Shown one piece after another: positions 11,090 to 20,890 of a DNA stretch of 64,000 bases. Location of the stretch: NCBI RefSeq assembly GCF_964656455.1, contig NC_135718.1, forward strand, positions 149,340,762-149,404,761. The letters run 5' to 3'. Positions within the stretch are counted from its first letter, which is position 1. Each line of letters opens with the position of its first letter. Origin of the DNA: Halichoerus grypus (lineage: Eukaryota > Chordata > Mammalia > Carnivora > Phocidae). The position numbers were made by a program, and so were the translations under genes. The notes beneath the pieces were generated by a model, which was not told the DNA's origin, did no database searches, and saw only the letters and a program-made list of their open reading frames with translations.

Positions 11090-11300
11090 CCTCCCCATCC
11101 CATCGTGGTCCCAGCATGGCACACAAGGCCCTCCATGATCTTGCCTCTCAAACTCTCTAGCCCCACCCCCCATGCCACTGTTACCCACTCACTGCTTTTC
11201 TAAATATTAACTGAGTGCCTACTCTGCACAAGTCTTTGGGCCAAGCACATTCTCCTTGAAACTCCTGCGTCAGGGTTGCTCCCTGAATGCCCCAGACTTT
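11090..11300 (+). repeat. L2-like relic
   Basis: 'cacacaaggccctccatgat' followed by 'cttgcctctcaaactctcta' is typical sense L2 3'-region text. The downstream limit is uncertain. The following stretch to 11820 holds nothing I recognise. Confidence 0.6.
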
Positions 11301-11820
11301 CTCCAGCCTCCTGGCCTATGCCCATCGGTCGGTTCCTTCTGGAGGGTAAACACACCACCAACCTGACAGGATCACCACCTTTCCCCTTCACACCGTCATT
11401 GCCCCACAGAACTGACCCCATGCCTCTGGGGGCCCACCCAACCTGTGGCGGGAGCTGCACCAGCAACAGCATCCCTTCCTTCCAGTCCTTGTTCACCTGT
11501 CCTGTGCCCGCTGGCCTGGGATCTCTGTACCGGGCACTGCCATGTCCCCGGACCGTGAGAAGCTCTCAGGACGTGTGCAGAGTGTGCAGAGTGAAGCCGT
11601 GTTTCTGCCTGGTTCCCAATCATGCAAATGGGTTGCACCCTTTATCCCTCCCCATTCAAGCAGTTCTAGAAAGGAAGTTCTACACGGGTCTCCAACATTG
11701 TTATTAGCTTTATCGACAACAATTACAATGCAATGAGCAAATGATAAATAAGTTTTGTTCAGTGCTCTGCAACACTCAAACTCAGACTTCTGACTGAACT
11801 GTGTGTTCAAAACAAAAGGG

Positions 11821-11883
11821 ATAAGGAGTACTTCATGAGCCTTTAGGCCAAGTAGATGAGTATTCATAGAAAGCATTCCTGAC
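11821..11883 (+). repeat. Right copy of a 60-bp direct repeat
   Basis: Partner of 10859-10918 in the same orientation. It abuts the truncated start of a LINE-1 3' end at about 11884. Confidence 0.95.
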
Positions 11884-12437
11884 AGAGACAGAAAATACAA
11901 TGATGGCGGCCAGGGGCTGGGCAGAGGGGGAAATGGGGAGTTCCTGCTTCATGGGTGTAGAGTTTCAGTTTTCCAAGATGAAAAGAGCTCTGGAGATAGA
12001 TGGTGGTAATGGGTGCATATTATGAATACAGTCGACCCTTGAACAACATGGGTTTGAACTGCACAGGTCTACTTATATACGGATGGTTTTCCAAAAAGAC
12101 AGTAATACTGTAAACGTGTTTTCTCTTCCTTATGACTTTCTTAATAACATTTCCTCTTCTCTAGCTGACTTTATTGTAAACATACAGTATGCGATACATA
12201 TAACATACAAAATATGTTAATCAACCCTTATGTTAGGGCCTCTAGTCAACAGCAGGCTATTGATAGTTAAGATTTTGGGGAGTCAAAAGCTATACACAGA
12301 TTTTTGACTGCACAGGGGTCAATATCCCTAGCCCTTGTATTGCTCAAGGGCCAACTGTATATTTAATATAACTAAACTATATCTTTAAAAATGGTTAACA
12401 CAGAATTTTTATATGGATTTTACCATAATAAAATAAA
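11884..12437 (+). mobile_element. LINE-1 3' UTR relic, split by a DNA transposon
   Basis: Left part (11884-12028): 'ggcggccaggggctgggcag', 'gtgtagagtttcagttttcc', 'gctctggagatagatggtgg'. Right part (12360-12437): 'aaaaatggttaacacagaat', 'attttaccataataaaataa'. This is typical 3'-terminal LINE-1 text of a mid-age mammalian subfamily, and the two halves flank a Tigger-like element at a TA site. Confidence 0.82.
12029..12357 (+). mobile_element. Tigger/mariner-like non-autonomous DNA transposon
   Basis: About 330 bp bounded by TA dinucleotides (12027-12028 and 12358-12359). The termini CAGTCGACCCTTGAACAAC and GCTCAAGGGCCAACTG are inverted complements apart from a few changes. TA target duplication and terminal inverted repeats are the hallmark of the Tc1/mariner (pogo/Tigger) superfamily. 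There is no transposase frame, so it is non-autonomous. It is homologous to the copy at 55624-56194. Confidence 0.88.
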
Positions 12438-13020
12438 TGGAGGAAAAGGGGAGATTTGTTGGTGAAACAGTACAGCAAAGGGATAGTCCATTCTCACCAA
12501 AAGATAAACGTTGCACTTTACCTTGTTCATCGATTACCTATGAAAGTGGGTCAGTCCTGCTCTGGTTATTAATTCTTAGCAGGCACATCCCTGTTGCTCC
12601 TTCATTCATTTTTCAGGGTCTATTACTGAGCATCTAACATCTTCCAGGTTCCATGTTAAATGCTGGATACCCTATCAGTGAATTAAGGGTCTATGAATTA
12701 TGGGAGCACACCGAGTCCAGTGACAGAAACGGCCAGAACACAGCGATTGAAAATGAGAAGGGTTTCTGTAGGTGGGGACCTGCAGAAGGGGGGAGAAGGG
12801 GGGCTCCTGAGAAGATGACAGCCCAGACCTGAAGGATGAATCACCAGGAGAAAGGTCAAGGGAAGTTGGGTGCTCCTGGCAAATAAAACAGTCTGCAAGA
12901 AAGTCCTAAGCCGAAAAGAGTTTGGCTGGTTCAAACCAAAAAGAACCCCAAGTGGCCAGATTGGAGACGACGAGAGCCGGGGTGGGGGGGGAGCTCCACA
13001 CCACAGAGAGCTTCACAACC
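12438..13020. repeat. Ancient LINE-like (L2-type) remnants
   Basis: 'cattcatttttcagggtcta', 'gagcatctaacatcttccag' and 'gttccatgttaaatgctgga' resemble antisense L2. Downstream 'agaagatgacagcccagacc' continues a similar old repeat. Family assignment is tentative. Confidence 0.5.
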
Positions 13021-13420
13021 ATTTGCTGTGGACTGAATTGTGCCCTCTCCCAAAAAAATGCATATGTTGAAGCCCTAACCTCTACTGGAGACAGGGCTTA
13101 CAAGGAGGTAATTAAGGTTAAATGAGGTCATAAGGGAGGGCCAGATCCTATAAGATTAGTGTTCTTATAAGAAGAGGAACCAGAGAGCTCACTTGCTCTC
13201 CCTCTGTGCCATGTGGAGACGTGGCAAAAAGGCAGCCAGCCATCTGCAGCCAGGAAAGTGGCTCTCCCCAGAAGCCGAGCCCTGCTGGACCTTAATCTTG
13301 GACCTTCTAGCTTTCAGAACTATGAGGAAGTAAATTTCAGTTGTGTAAGCCACACGGTCTATGGCATTTTGTTACAGCAGCCCAAGCTGATGCATACACA
13401 ATGGTAAGAGGTTTGAGTTT
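13021..13420 (+). mobile_element. MaLR-type solo LTR (ERVL-MaLR)
   Basis: About 400 bp from TGCTGTGGACTGAATTGTGC through 'atatgttgaagccctaacct', 'ggaggtaattaaggttaaat', 'gaggtcataagggaggg', 'ggaccttctagctttcagaa' to 'acagcagcccaagctgatg'. This pattern is that of ERVL-MaLR long terminal repeats of the MST/MLT type. No internal retroviral sequence is attached. It is an old, inert solo LTR. Confidence 0.82.
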
Positions 13421-14140
13421 TATACAAAGGAAATCAATGAAAAAGTTTAAGCAAGGGAGTGACATGAATTAATTTATTTTTTATGGCCATTGCATTTGCT
13501 AGCACTGGTGAGAAAGGTGGGGAAGGACACCGAAGGTGGGGAGCAAGAAGCTACATGGGTTGAGGTCACAAGGCAGGTTGTAATGGCAGCCTGAACCGGG
13601 ACAATGGCCTTGGCGAGGGTGGGAGCTGGGTAGACCTGAGGTATGTTCTGGAGTGCAAAACATGCCTTGCCGATGGCTCACGGGTGGAAAGAGAAACCAT
13701 CAAGGATGACTGAGCATTCTGGCTAGATTGGCTGAGTGGATGTGTTGCCACTGATCAAGTTTGGGAAGAAATGGGTGAAGAGTTTGGAGGAAAAGTCAGT
13801 TTGGTCTGGGACACATCAAGCTTAAAATACCTGAGTCAAATACCTATGAGTCAACCAAGAGGAAATATCAAGAGTTCTGATTGTTACCTGCATCTGGACC
13901 TCAGGGGAGAGGTGGGGCTGGAGAACAGAAAGTTGAGAGACAGAAGCATATAGACAGCCTGTGATGTCTGAGATGAGCGGAATCACGCCGTGTTTTGAGT
14001 AATGCAGAAGAGAAAGGGGCCAGAACCCTGAGTGAGGCCCTTTCTACTCCACCACACTGCCTCTTTTGGCTCAAATTTATCAATGGGGGCAAATAGGTAA
14101 ATATGTAGAATATATAGGATAAAATGGGCACAGCATAGTC
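13421..14140. repeat. Ancient interspersed repeat (L2-like, unassigned)
   Basis: 'gtttaagcaagggagtgaca', 'catcaaggatgactgagcat', 'cagcttaaaatacctgagtc'-type text and 'tggacctcaggggagaggtg' match a repeat common in mammalian genomes whose exact family I cannot name. It appears to be interrupted by the LTR at 13021-13420. A related copy is at 15850-16240. Confidence 0.55.
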
Positions 14141-14279
14141 CCCCAGTTGAACCCCCAGAGTTTATCTTTTTTTCTTAAAGTAGAGTGCTATAGAGGAAAA
14201 AATGAAGAGAGATCTGAATTCTTGAGAATACTTGTAAAATGAATTCTAGTTTAATTAAAGCTTGTGAGGTTTTTTTTAA

Positions 14280-14365
14280 AGTAAAACAACCCCCCTCTCT
14301 CCCTCTCTCTCTCTGATAATGATAGATGATGATAGATAGATGATAGATAGATAGATAGATAATCT
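14280..14365. repeat. (CT)n followed by (GATA)n microsatellite
   Basis: A pyrimidine run CCCCCCTCTCTCCCTCTCTC is followed by GATGATAGATAGATGATAGA-type tetranucleotides. Confidence 0.93.
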
Positions 14366-14419
14366 GCTGCCCATACATAAATAAAAATACAAACTCCATG
14401 AATCTAAAATGCATCATAT

Positions 14420-14739
14420 TTTCATCTTTAATAAGTCACAAGAGAGGCAAAAAGCCAGAGTTGCACTAACATTGGTTCATTCCTCTCCCAAGATTCACTA
14501 AGCATTGGTGTCACCTTTAAATTTTCCAGTCAAGAGAAATTGTTTCTAGATGAGTCAAAGGAGTTCTCCAGTGCTCTGGACCCAGTACTGTCTCTATGAC
14601 ATTAAGTCACACAGTCCGCAGGAAATATAAGCAGGCTAACACTCCCATAGCCTTCCTGAACCAGGGACTACCGGCTCCCAAAACTGCCCTCTGAGAGGCT
14701 CCTTCCGTGTACAAACTTTTTAATGATGTATTAATTTTC
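14420..14739. other. Unassigned repeat-free sequence
   Basis: No repeat, exon or RNA gene recognised. Confidence 0.4.
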
Positions 14740-14960
14740 TTTAAAAGGTAGGGTAGGGGAAAGAATCTGGAAGTATATTTGAGTTGATTATAATATTGAC
14801 AAAATTAACCTTTATACCTAATTACAGAACTAAAATGGACAATTAGAGCCCATAATTAAAGGATGCACATAACAATGAAATTACGGTGCGCAATGAGTCG
14901 GAAAAAATCCTAATTATACTCTGGGAACCTGAAATCCCTGGCATTGCCTCACACTGCTAT
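14740..14960. promoter_or_regulatory. Candidate non-coding regulatory element (homeodomain/SOX-like motifs)
   Basis: A repeat-free AT-rich segment contains TAATTA at 14819-14824, CAATTAG at 14840-14846, ATAATTAA at 14852-14859, TAATTAT at 14911-14917 and a SOX-like AACAATG at 14871-14877, with unusually little repeat texture. Clusters of such cores are common in deeply conserved developmental enhancers. They also arise by chance in AT-rich DNA. Conservation cannot be judged from one sequence. Confidence 0.25.
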
Positions 14961-15270
14961 TTTCATCACAGAAACCATCTACATGAGCTCATCTCAGGTT
15001 TTCGGGGTCTCTAAGTGGATCTCTCTCATAGGGACAGAGGGTCCCTGGGAACGTGCTTCGGGGCACATTTCCCTGAGACCAGCCGCACAGTCCACCCTTA
15101 TCAGGAAGACTGGTATGCTAGCAAATATATCCCTCACATGCTTAGGGTGATGGGAAGCTGCTCTCTGGACAGTTTTGAAAAATTATTCTTTCACCATCAC
15201 ACAATGGGTAGGGATTTGCCTAAGTAAGTCTTTTTAATTTGGAAGTCAGTTAAGAAACAAAGAAGAGAGT
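14961..15270. other. Unassigned sequence
   Basis: Nothing recognised. Two overlapping plus-strand frames of about 70 codons are probably chance. Confidence 0.4.
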
Positions 15271-15279
15271 AGATGTGAA

Positions 15280-15382
15280 TCTATATGTGTATGTGTGTGT
15301 GTATATATAGTCTAGTATATATATGCATTTGTGTGTATCTATATGTGTGTATAGTTTAGTGCATACACACACACACAGTTTC
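15280..15382. repeat. TG/TA/CA alternating purine-pyrimidine tract
   Basis: (TG)n and (TA)n on the left are followed by (CA)n on the right, giving an imperfect inverted arrangement able to fold as a hairpin or adopt Z-DNA. Confidence 0.9.
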
Positions 15383-15574
15383 TAGGGGGACTGAAGAAAG
15401 ACAAATACATCATGTATCACATACTTGATGTAGGTCTGACTACTTTGTAAACAACAATTCAGGAACATAACAGACAATGAGAGTTAAAAAAGCCAAAGTC
15501 AAGGTACAAGAGAGGAAACATGGTGAAACATGAGGCCAGAGGGTCTACCTGGATGGAACGCTGATACAATGTCA

Positions 15575-15725
15575 AGGACTTTTACAAGCACACACAGGCT
15601 TTGACTCACGGAAGCCGCATCACCACCGTGTGAGATGCACCCGACTCTTCTGTAGATGAGGGAGCTACAGCACAGGGTGGGTAATCACTGGCCCTAACTC
15701 GCCCAGCTGGGAAGTGATAGCTCTG
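15575..15725 (-). repeat. MIR relic
   Basis: Antisense MIR core: 'ctgtagatgagggagctaca' and 'taactcgcccagctgggaag'. Strongly diverged. Confidence 0.6.
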
Positions 15726-15849
15726 GAAAGGATGGACCAACACCGAGGGAAAACTGCAATAGGGAGGTTGTCGGGAAAAGTGGCCCAGGCAGTCTGACTG
15801 GGCATTGGGGGCGACAAATAACCAGAGGGAAGAGACATAAGGGAACACA

Positions 15850-16240
15850 GAGCGCGGGGCTATGGGACCGGCAGGTGTGATGGGGAAAGTAGGTCAAAGA
15901 TGACTAAGTTTTTTACCTAAATGGGAAAAAAAAAAAAAAAAAAAAGAATTGTGATAAATTTATCAGAGACAGGAAAGGGAAGGAAGAATATAATGGAAAT
16001 GTTAAGTTCTTGCACAGATGCTGCGCCTTTGAAATGCCTGGGGGTTTCCAGAAGGAGGTGTCCATCAGGCAGCTGGAGATTCAAGACAAGGGCTTGAACA
16101 AAGGTCAGGCTAGAGAGGCTCACTGGAGAGAGGTCTCGGAAGAGGGGAGACCCAGGCCAAAGGGGCGCCTGAGACAGCCAAGGGAGGGGACTCATTGGAG
16201 AGGAAAAGAGGGTCAGAAAAAAAGGAAAGGCACTAATAAT
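15850..16240. repeat. Ancient interspersed repeat with (A)n run
   Basis: 'gaaatgcctgggggtttcca' and 'gtgtccatcaggcagctgga' match the same unnamed old repeat as 13421-14140. An A-run of about 20 lies at 15926-15945. Confidence 0.5.
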
Positions 16241-16444
16241 CAATCGTGGGCTACCAGAGGCTCCCCAACCCTAGCCCACACCAACCCCCTACTTCCTCAT
16301 CCATGCCACACACCCTTGGGAAATGATAACCTTCAGTAAGGACTAAAGACATGACCGTTCTTCCAGCTGTGGATGCGGTAAGCTGCGGGGAGGCAAGGCG
16401 CAGCCCCCGGAACACAACGGCCCTGGAATAGCGCTGCGTGTGAC

Positions 16445-16560
16445 CGATGGTGGCTGCACGAGGAGTGAGCACCGCAGAGCACGAAGAATCCTCGAATCAC
16501 CACGTTATACACCTGAAACTCACGTAACGTCACATGTGGGCTAGTCTTCATTAAAAAAAC
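16445..16560 (+). mobile_element. LINE-1 3' end fragment
   Basis: 'gatggtggctgcacgaggag', 'ttatacacctgaaactcacg' and a terminal 'cttcattaaaaaaac' are the typical 3' end of a mammalian LINE-1 with its A tail. The upstream part (16250-16444) is unassigned. Confidence 0.72.
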
Positions 16561-16569
16561 AAAGATCTG

Positions 16570-16788
16570 GGGCGCCTGGGTGGCTCAGTCGTTAAGCGTC
16601 TGCCTTCGGCTCAGGTCATGGTCCCAGGGTCCTGGGATCAAGCCCCGCATCGGGTTCCCTGCTCCGTGGGAAGCCTGCTTCTCCCTCTCCCACTCCCCCT
16701 GCTTGTGTTCCCTCTCTCGCTGTGTCTCTCTCTGTGTCAAATAAATAAATAAATAAATAAATAAAATCTTAAAAAAAGAAAAAAAAAA
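16570..16788 (+). mobile_element. Young-type CAN SINE
   Basis: Sense copy beginning GGGGCGCCTGGGTGGCTCAG with Pol III box A (TGGCTCAGTCGT) and a box B-like segment (GGGATCAAGCCC), the CT-rich body and an (AAAT)n tail. The direct repeat CAAAGATCTG lies at 16560-16569 and 16789-16798 within longer A-runs. It landed at the A tail of a LINE-1 fragment. Confidence 0.97.
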
Positions 16789-16799
16789 CAAAGATCTGA

Positions 16800-17430
16800 T
16801 CATTATTGCTCTTTGAAATGGCTCAACAGGAAGCTCTGAAAGGTCAGAGACAGCGTCTGTCCTGCCCGCTACTCAATCCTAAAAGCCTCCGGTTTAGCCT
16901 GGCACCGACCAAATGATGTGCTGAGTAACGAGGGAATGGACAGGGGACTGGAGGGACTTCACTGGTGAGAAGTCAGCAGTAGGAACTCATTCCCGGTCCA
17001 GGGCTGTTTCTCCCGCACCCCAGCGCCTCCGCCTGCGGTCTCTGGGGCAGCCCCCACAGGACGCTCTCACATGTCCCAGAGCATGTGTGTGTGCCGACAG
17101 CGAGCAGAGGCCAGGCCACAGCCACTTTCCCCTAGCAGACCACCCCTAATTTACTGTGAACCTCCTGGCCCGCGAAGAAAAGATCAAATCCAGCATTTCA
17201 ACCACCATAACAAGCATAGAGTGTTTACCAGGGCCAAAGGAAAAAAGCGTCATCCCACCCTCTGGTCCCACAGAACTTGTACCAGAGTCAAATCTCTGAA
17301 ATTAATGTTCCGGCTCCTCAGCTTAACATAACCACTTGCTTCTGGCAAATCAAAGAGGAGCCACTTACCCTTCCAGACCGCCTGAGCCTTTGAGTATCAT
17401 CAGCCGACAGAACAGCTCAGGGTTTGTAGC
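16800..17430. other. Unassigned, moderately GC-rich sequence
   Basis: No repeat or gene recognised. CpGs around 17000-17060 are too few for a CpG island. Confidence 0.45.
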
Positions 17431-17600
17431 TGGTCAGGGTCAAAGGCGGCAGCAAAGCTGAATTCAGTCAATATCATCAAAAGTCTTGGGGCTGATATTA
17501 GCTTCATGGTCAACGCCCAAGCGGAAATTAGTGGGGCAGCAGTTTCTTTAATCACGGGGGCCATTAGTCTTTGACCTGTCAGCTTGATGAGGCTCCAGTC
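17431..17600. promoter_or_regulatory. Candidate conserved non-coding element with inverted nuclear-receptor-like sites
   Basis: Repeat-free segment with GGTCAAAG at 17438-17445 and its exact complement CTTTGACC at 17569-17576, each resembling one arm of an HNF4/COUP-TF-type site, plus TTTAATCA at 17547-17554 and CCATTAG at 17561-17567. This is a motif-level inference only. The distance to any gene is unknown. Confidence 0.25.
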
Positions 17601-17635
17601 CCCAGCCATTCAAACACTAATCTAGGTGTTCCTGT

Positions 17636-17965
17636 GAAGATGTCTTGTAGATGTGACGACAATGCATAGTCAGTTGACTCTATGGAAGAGATTATCCTGG
17701 ATAATCTGGACGGAACCTATTCAATCCACTGAAAGGCCACAAAAGCAGAGCTGAGACTCCCCCACAGAAGAAGTTCCACTGGGGACAGCAGCTTCAGCCC
17801 ATCCCCAAGACCCCCAGCCTGCCCTCCCTGGTGGCCCTGCCGGTTGGGGACTTGCCGAGGCAGCCCCCGTGGTCGCCTACACCAAGTCCTTGCAATCACC
17901 CTCTTGACCTGTATCTCTTGCTGGTTCTGCTTCTCTGGTTGGACCCTGAATGATACAACGCAGCA
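17636..17965 (+). mobile_element. MaLR-type LTR remnant
   Basis: 'gttgactctatggaagagat', 'tatcctggataatctggacg', 'gcagcttcagcccatcccca' and 'tgctggttctgcttctctgg' are characteristic of MLT1-like LTRs of the ERVL-MaLR group. It is diverged and without internal sequence. Confidence 0.75.
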
Positions 17966-18059
17966 TGGCCCCTGAGAAGATGCATCCAATTAGTAACTAT
18001 TTGAGTGTTTGCTGGGTGCTGTGCCCTGTTCTAGATGGCGGAGATGGGAGAAAGTAGAA

Positions 18060-18400
18060 CAAAGACAGGTAGGGGGCTGCCGCCTTGTGATGCGAGTGCC
18101 AGACCTCTGGCTTCGCCAGGGCCTCCTCCCACAGCATCTGAAACCCTGTCTTTAGGGACACAGAGACACAGAGACACACACAGGGAAGAAGGCTCCAGGA
18201 CAACAGAGGCAGGGGTTGGAGTGACCGCAGGAACCCCTGGAAGGGAGAAGAGGCGAGGAAGGATGCTTCCCCGGAAACTTCCAAGGGAGTCTGACCCTGC
18301 CCATGTCGTGATTTGGACCTTCTAGTCTCCAGAACGGTGACAATAGATTTCTCTGATCCCACTCTGGTCTTCCCCAGTTTGTGGGAATTTGTGAAGGCGG
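18060..18400 (+). mobile_element. Second LTR-like remnant
   Basis: 'gtgatttggaccttctagtc' and 'tccagaacggtgacaataga' correspond to the 3' part of a MaLR-type LTR ('cctccagaactgtgag' motif degenerated). The 5' limit is unclear. Confidence 0.55.
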
Positions 18401-18667
18401 CCCTAGGAAAGTAATAAAAATAGTCAAATCCATTCATTCTTTTTCTTCAGAAGTATTTGCCCCATAAATCACAGACTAAGTAAGGTCTGATGTGTCATCT
18501 AACATTCTCATGTTAGACTTGACCCAGGTTTCCGCAGCTCAGAGACTTAGCACGAAGCCCCCTTGATGTGCTGTGTTCACTTTCGGTGGCTTTGCAACAA
18601 AACTGTTTTTACGAACGGGCCACCAGCCCGTGTAGTTTGCCAAGTTGACTATTTTAATATTGTATTT
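18401..18667. other. Unassigned sequence
   Basis: Nothing recognised. Confidence 0.4.
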
Positions 18668-18683
18668 GAGTCTTATTCATCTT

Positions 18684-18880
18684 TTTTTTTAAAGATTTTA
18701 TTTATTTATTTGAGAGAGAGAGAGAGAGAGAGTTCACAAGCAGGGGGGAGGAACGGGGGAGAGGGAGAAGCAGGCTCCCCGCGGAGCAGGGAGCCCAATG
18801 CGGGGCTCGATCCCAGGACCCTGGGACCATGACCTGAGCTGAAGACAGACGCTTAATGACTGAGCCACCCAGGCGCCCCA
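18684..18880 (-). mobile_element. CAN SINE
   Basis: Antisense copy from AAAGATTTTATTTATTTATT to GAGCCACCCAGGCGCCCC. A 16-bp direct repeat GAGTCTTATTCATCTT / GAGTTTTATTCATCTT lies at 18668-18683 and 18881-18896 with one mismatch. Confidence 0.97.
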
Positions 18881-18896
18881 GAGTTTTATTCATCTT

Positions 18897-19541
18897 GATC
18901 ACTGGGTCTTTTGGTGTCCCTTTACAGTTTCCACCAGAGGCGACTGCCTCACTGTCTCAGCCCAGGCCCAGCCCTGCTCCCCTCGGACTTCTCGCACTCT
19001 TGTCATTAGCCTGCATTTTTCCAGGTTGAATTGTTCTCCTTCCGGCCAGCCCCTCTCCAATGCCTGTGCAGTAATTCTTGGTCTCCAGGGACTCTGCCAC
19101 TTGATTCATCTGTTTTTATATATTCTTCCCATATTTTACTAAAAGCTGATATTTCCTGCAGATAATTGAGGAAGATGTTAGTTAAGGCCAATCCTAACCA
19201 GACGCCTACAGGCCCCTTTTAGATGCTGCCCTGTGTTGGGATGGGGGTCAGTGTCACTGTTGGGATGGTTGGGGTGTCCTTTGTAATTCTCCTGCCACAC
19301 TGATGCCACCTAAGCCAGCCTCCGCATTTGGACATCATCTTGAGAACACTGCAGAAGAGGGGGCAGCTAGATAGAAACAACTCATCTTGTGCTGGCCCCT
19401 CCCTGGCTCCCAGTGCATTTCTTCCAAACGACTGCTTTTAAATGTGTTTGGCCTTGAGTTTTTTGTAGATTTTTTTTTTTTGTACTCTTCTGGGGTTTTT
19501 CTAAATACAATAATGCAGCTGCCTGCTCATGATCCACTCTG
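18897..19541. other. Unassigned sequence
   Basis: No repeat or gene recognised. Confidence 0.45.
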
Positions 19542-19793
19542 TTTTTTAATATTTATTTATTTTAGAGAAAGAGAGAGAGAGAGAGAGAAAGCATAAGCGG
19601 GAGGGGCAGAGGGTGAGGGAGAGAGAATCTCCAGCAGATCGAGAATCCCTGCTGATCGAGGAGCCTATCATGGGGCTCGATGGGGGGCTTAAGGGGGGCT
19701 TGATGGGGGGCTCGATTACATGACCCCAAGATCACAAACTGAGCCGAAACTAAGAGTCAGATGCTTAACCGACTGCACTACGCAGGCGCCCCT
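19542..19793 (-). mobile_element. CAN SINE with internal minisatellite expansion
   Basis: Antisense SINE, from 'atatttatttattttagaga' to GCAGGCGCCCC, about 50 bp longer than its neighbours. The excess is at 19660-19715, where a ~12-bp unit close to GATGGGGGGCTT is repeated about four times inside the tRNA-related part. No clear target-site duplication was found. Confidence 0.9.
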
Positions 19794-19829
19794 CGGTCTA
19801 GTGTCTTATTTAAAAGCTGTGTCGCGCAC

Positions 19830-20070
19830 TTGGCTACTGTGCTAAGAGGTGTTCTGCACTAGAATTCAAGCATTGACAAACCCCGGCTCTGTCATGGTCC
19901 CGCTGTGGGTCTCCGGCAAAGTGCTTATTCCCTCTCGTCCTCTGTTTCTTCAGCTGTAAAATGGGCTAACAATACCTATCCTTCCTTCTCATGGTAGTTA
20001 TGAGTCGGGAGGATGGTAGATGTTGAGGGGCCTTGTGGCTAAAGTAAGTGCTACGCGAAAGCTTACAAAT
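19830..20070 (+). repeat. MIR relic
   Basis: Sense MIR: 'cggcaaagtgcttattccct', 'ctgtttcttcagctgtaaaa', 'tgggctaacaatacctatcc' and 'gctaaagtaagtgcta'. Confidence 0.8.
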
Positions 20071-20560
20071 GCGTATGCATGAGGAAGTGCTGTTTGTAAT
20101 CAGAAAACCCTGGAACTGTGGGACTGGGGGTGAATTCTGGCATATGCAAACGGTGAATAATTCTGTAATCATTCAAAAAATAATTGACTTAGAGACGATA
20201 GTTAGGTGAGTAGATAACAGATAATTGATGGACAAATAGATGTGACGGCTCCATTTGGAAGGTGTGGGTGTGTGCGCCTACAGGTAAGCCTGTGCAACTT
20301 TGGAAACACACCAGAAAGAATAAACATCGAGCCTGAAATATTAAGGAAAGCAGTTGTCTCTGGAGAGTTAAAAGAGATGGCTGGGGAGGGAAATTTTACT
20401 TCTCATTTTATATCATTCTTAAATGCTGGGATTACGGGTTATGTTTCCTCAGTGGGATTTTCAGGTTTTTTAATTTTATAAATATTTAAGGAAAACAGTG
20501 TTACATAAATTCCGGCTCTTCAACCCTATGCCCGATGATTTTATATACACTCTCCTTAAG
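20071..20560. repeat. Old unassigned repeat texture
   Basis: 'ttgtctctggagagttaaaa' and 'gggaaattttacttctcatt' at 20345-20420 resemble an old interspersed repeat I cannot name. There is no gene. Confidence 0.35.
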
Positions 20561-20569
20561 GTGCACATT

Positions 20570-20715
20570 TTCAGTCATTAGCCACTTCACGCACACGCAC
20601 ACTTTTTCAACAGCGGGCGGAGCTAATCCCACAGTGCTGAAGCAGCTTGCCGGGGTCACATAACCACTAAGTCAGAGCGAGGACCCCCGGTCCACTCTGC
20701 CCTCCACAGTTCACA
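20570..20715 (-). repeat. MIR relic
   Basis: Antisense MIR: 'cagcttgccggggtcacata' and 'accactaagtcagagcgagg'. Diverged. Confidence 0.65.
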
Positions 20716-20739
20716 CTGGCCTATTGCCATCAGAGTATG

Positions 20740-20890
20740 TCTGTCCTTCCTGTGCTCACTCATTCCGTCCACCAATACTAAGGCCTACCCTGGGTTTAGC
20801 ACCATACTTGGTTCTAGAAAGCTGCAAAGATGAACAAGGCAAGATTTCTGCCCTGAAGCAGCTCACTGTCTCTTGTGCTGTTAAAAAGAA
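20740..20890 (-). repeat. L2 relic, antisense
   Basis: 'accctgggtttagcaccata', 'gcaaagatgaacaaggcaag' and 'ctgccctgaagcagctcact' match the reverse of the L2 3' region. Confidence 0.75.

Noticed and set aside
13021..13420. Possible exon (63-67-codon frames and an AATAAA-like signal context)
   Set aside because: The sequence matches a MaLR-type LTR along its whole length. The frames are internal to it.
15280..15382. Inverted TG/CA tract as a regulatory hairpin
   Set aside because: Simple dinucleotide expansion is a sufficient explanation. There is no surrounding gene context.
16570..16788. tRNA-like sequence with Pol III boxes
   Set aside because: It is the tRNA-Lys-derived head of a CAN SINE, as in every other copy, and not a functional tRNA gene. 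It lacks a proper cloverleaf and is followed by the SINE body and tail.
16380..17060. Locally CpG-containing DNA considered as a CpG-island promoter
   Set aside because: CpG density is too low and discontinuous, and part of it is LINE-1 and SINE sequence.
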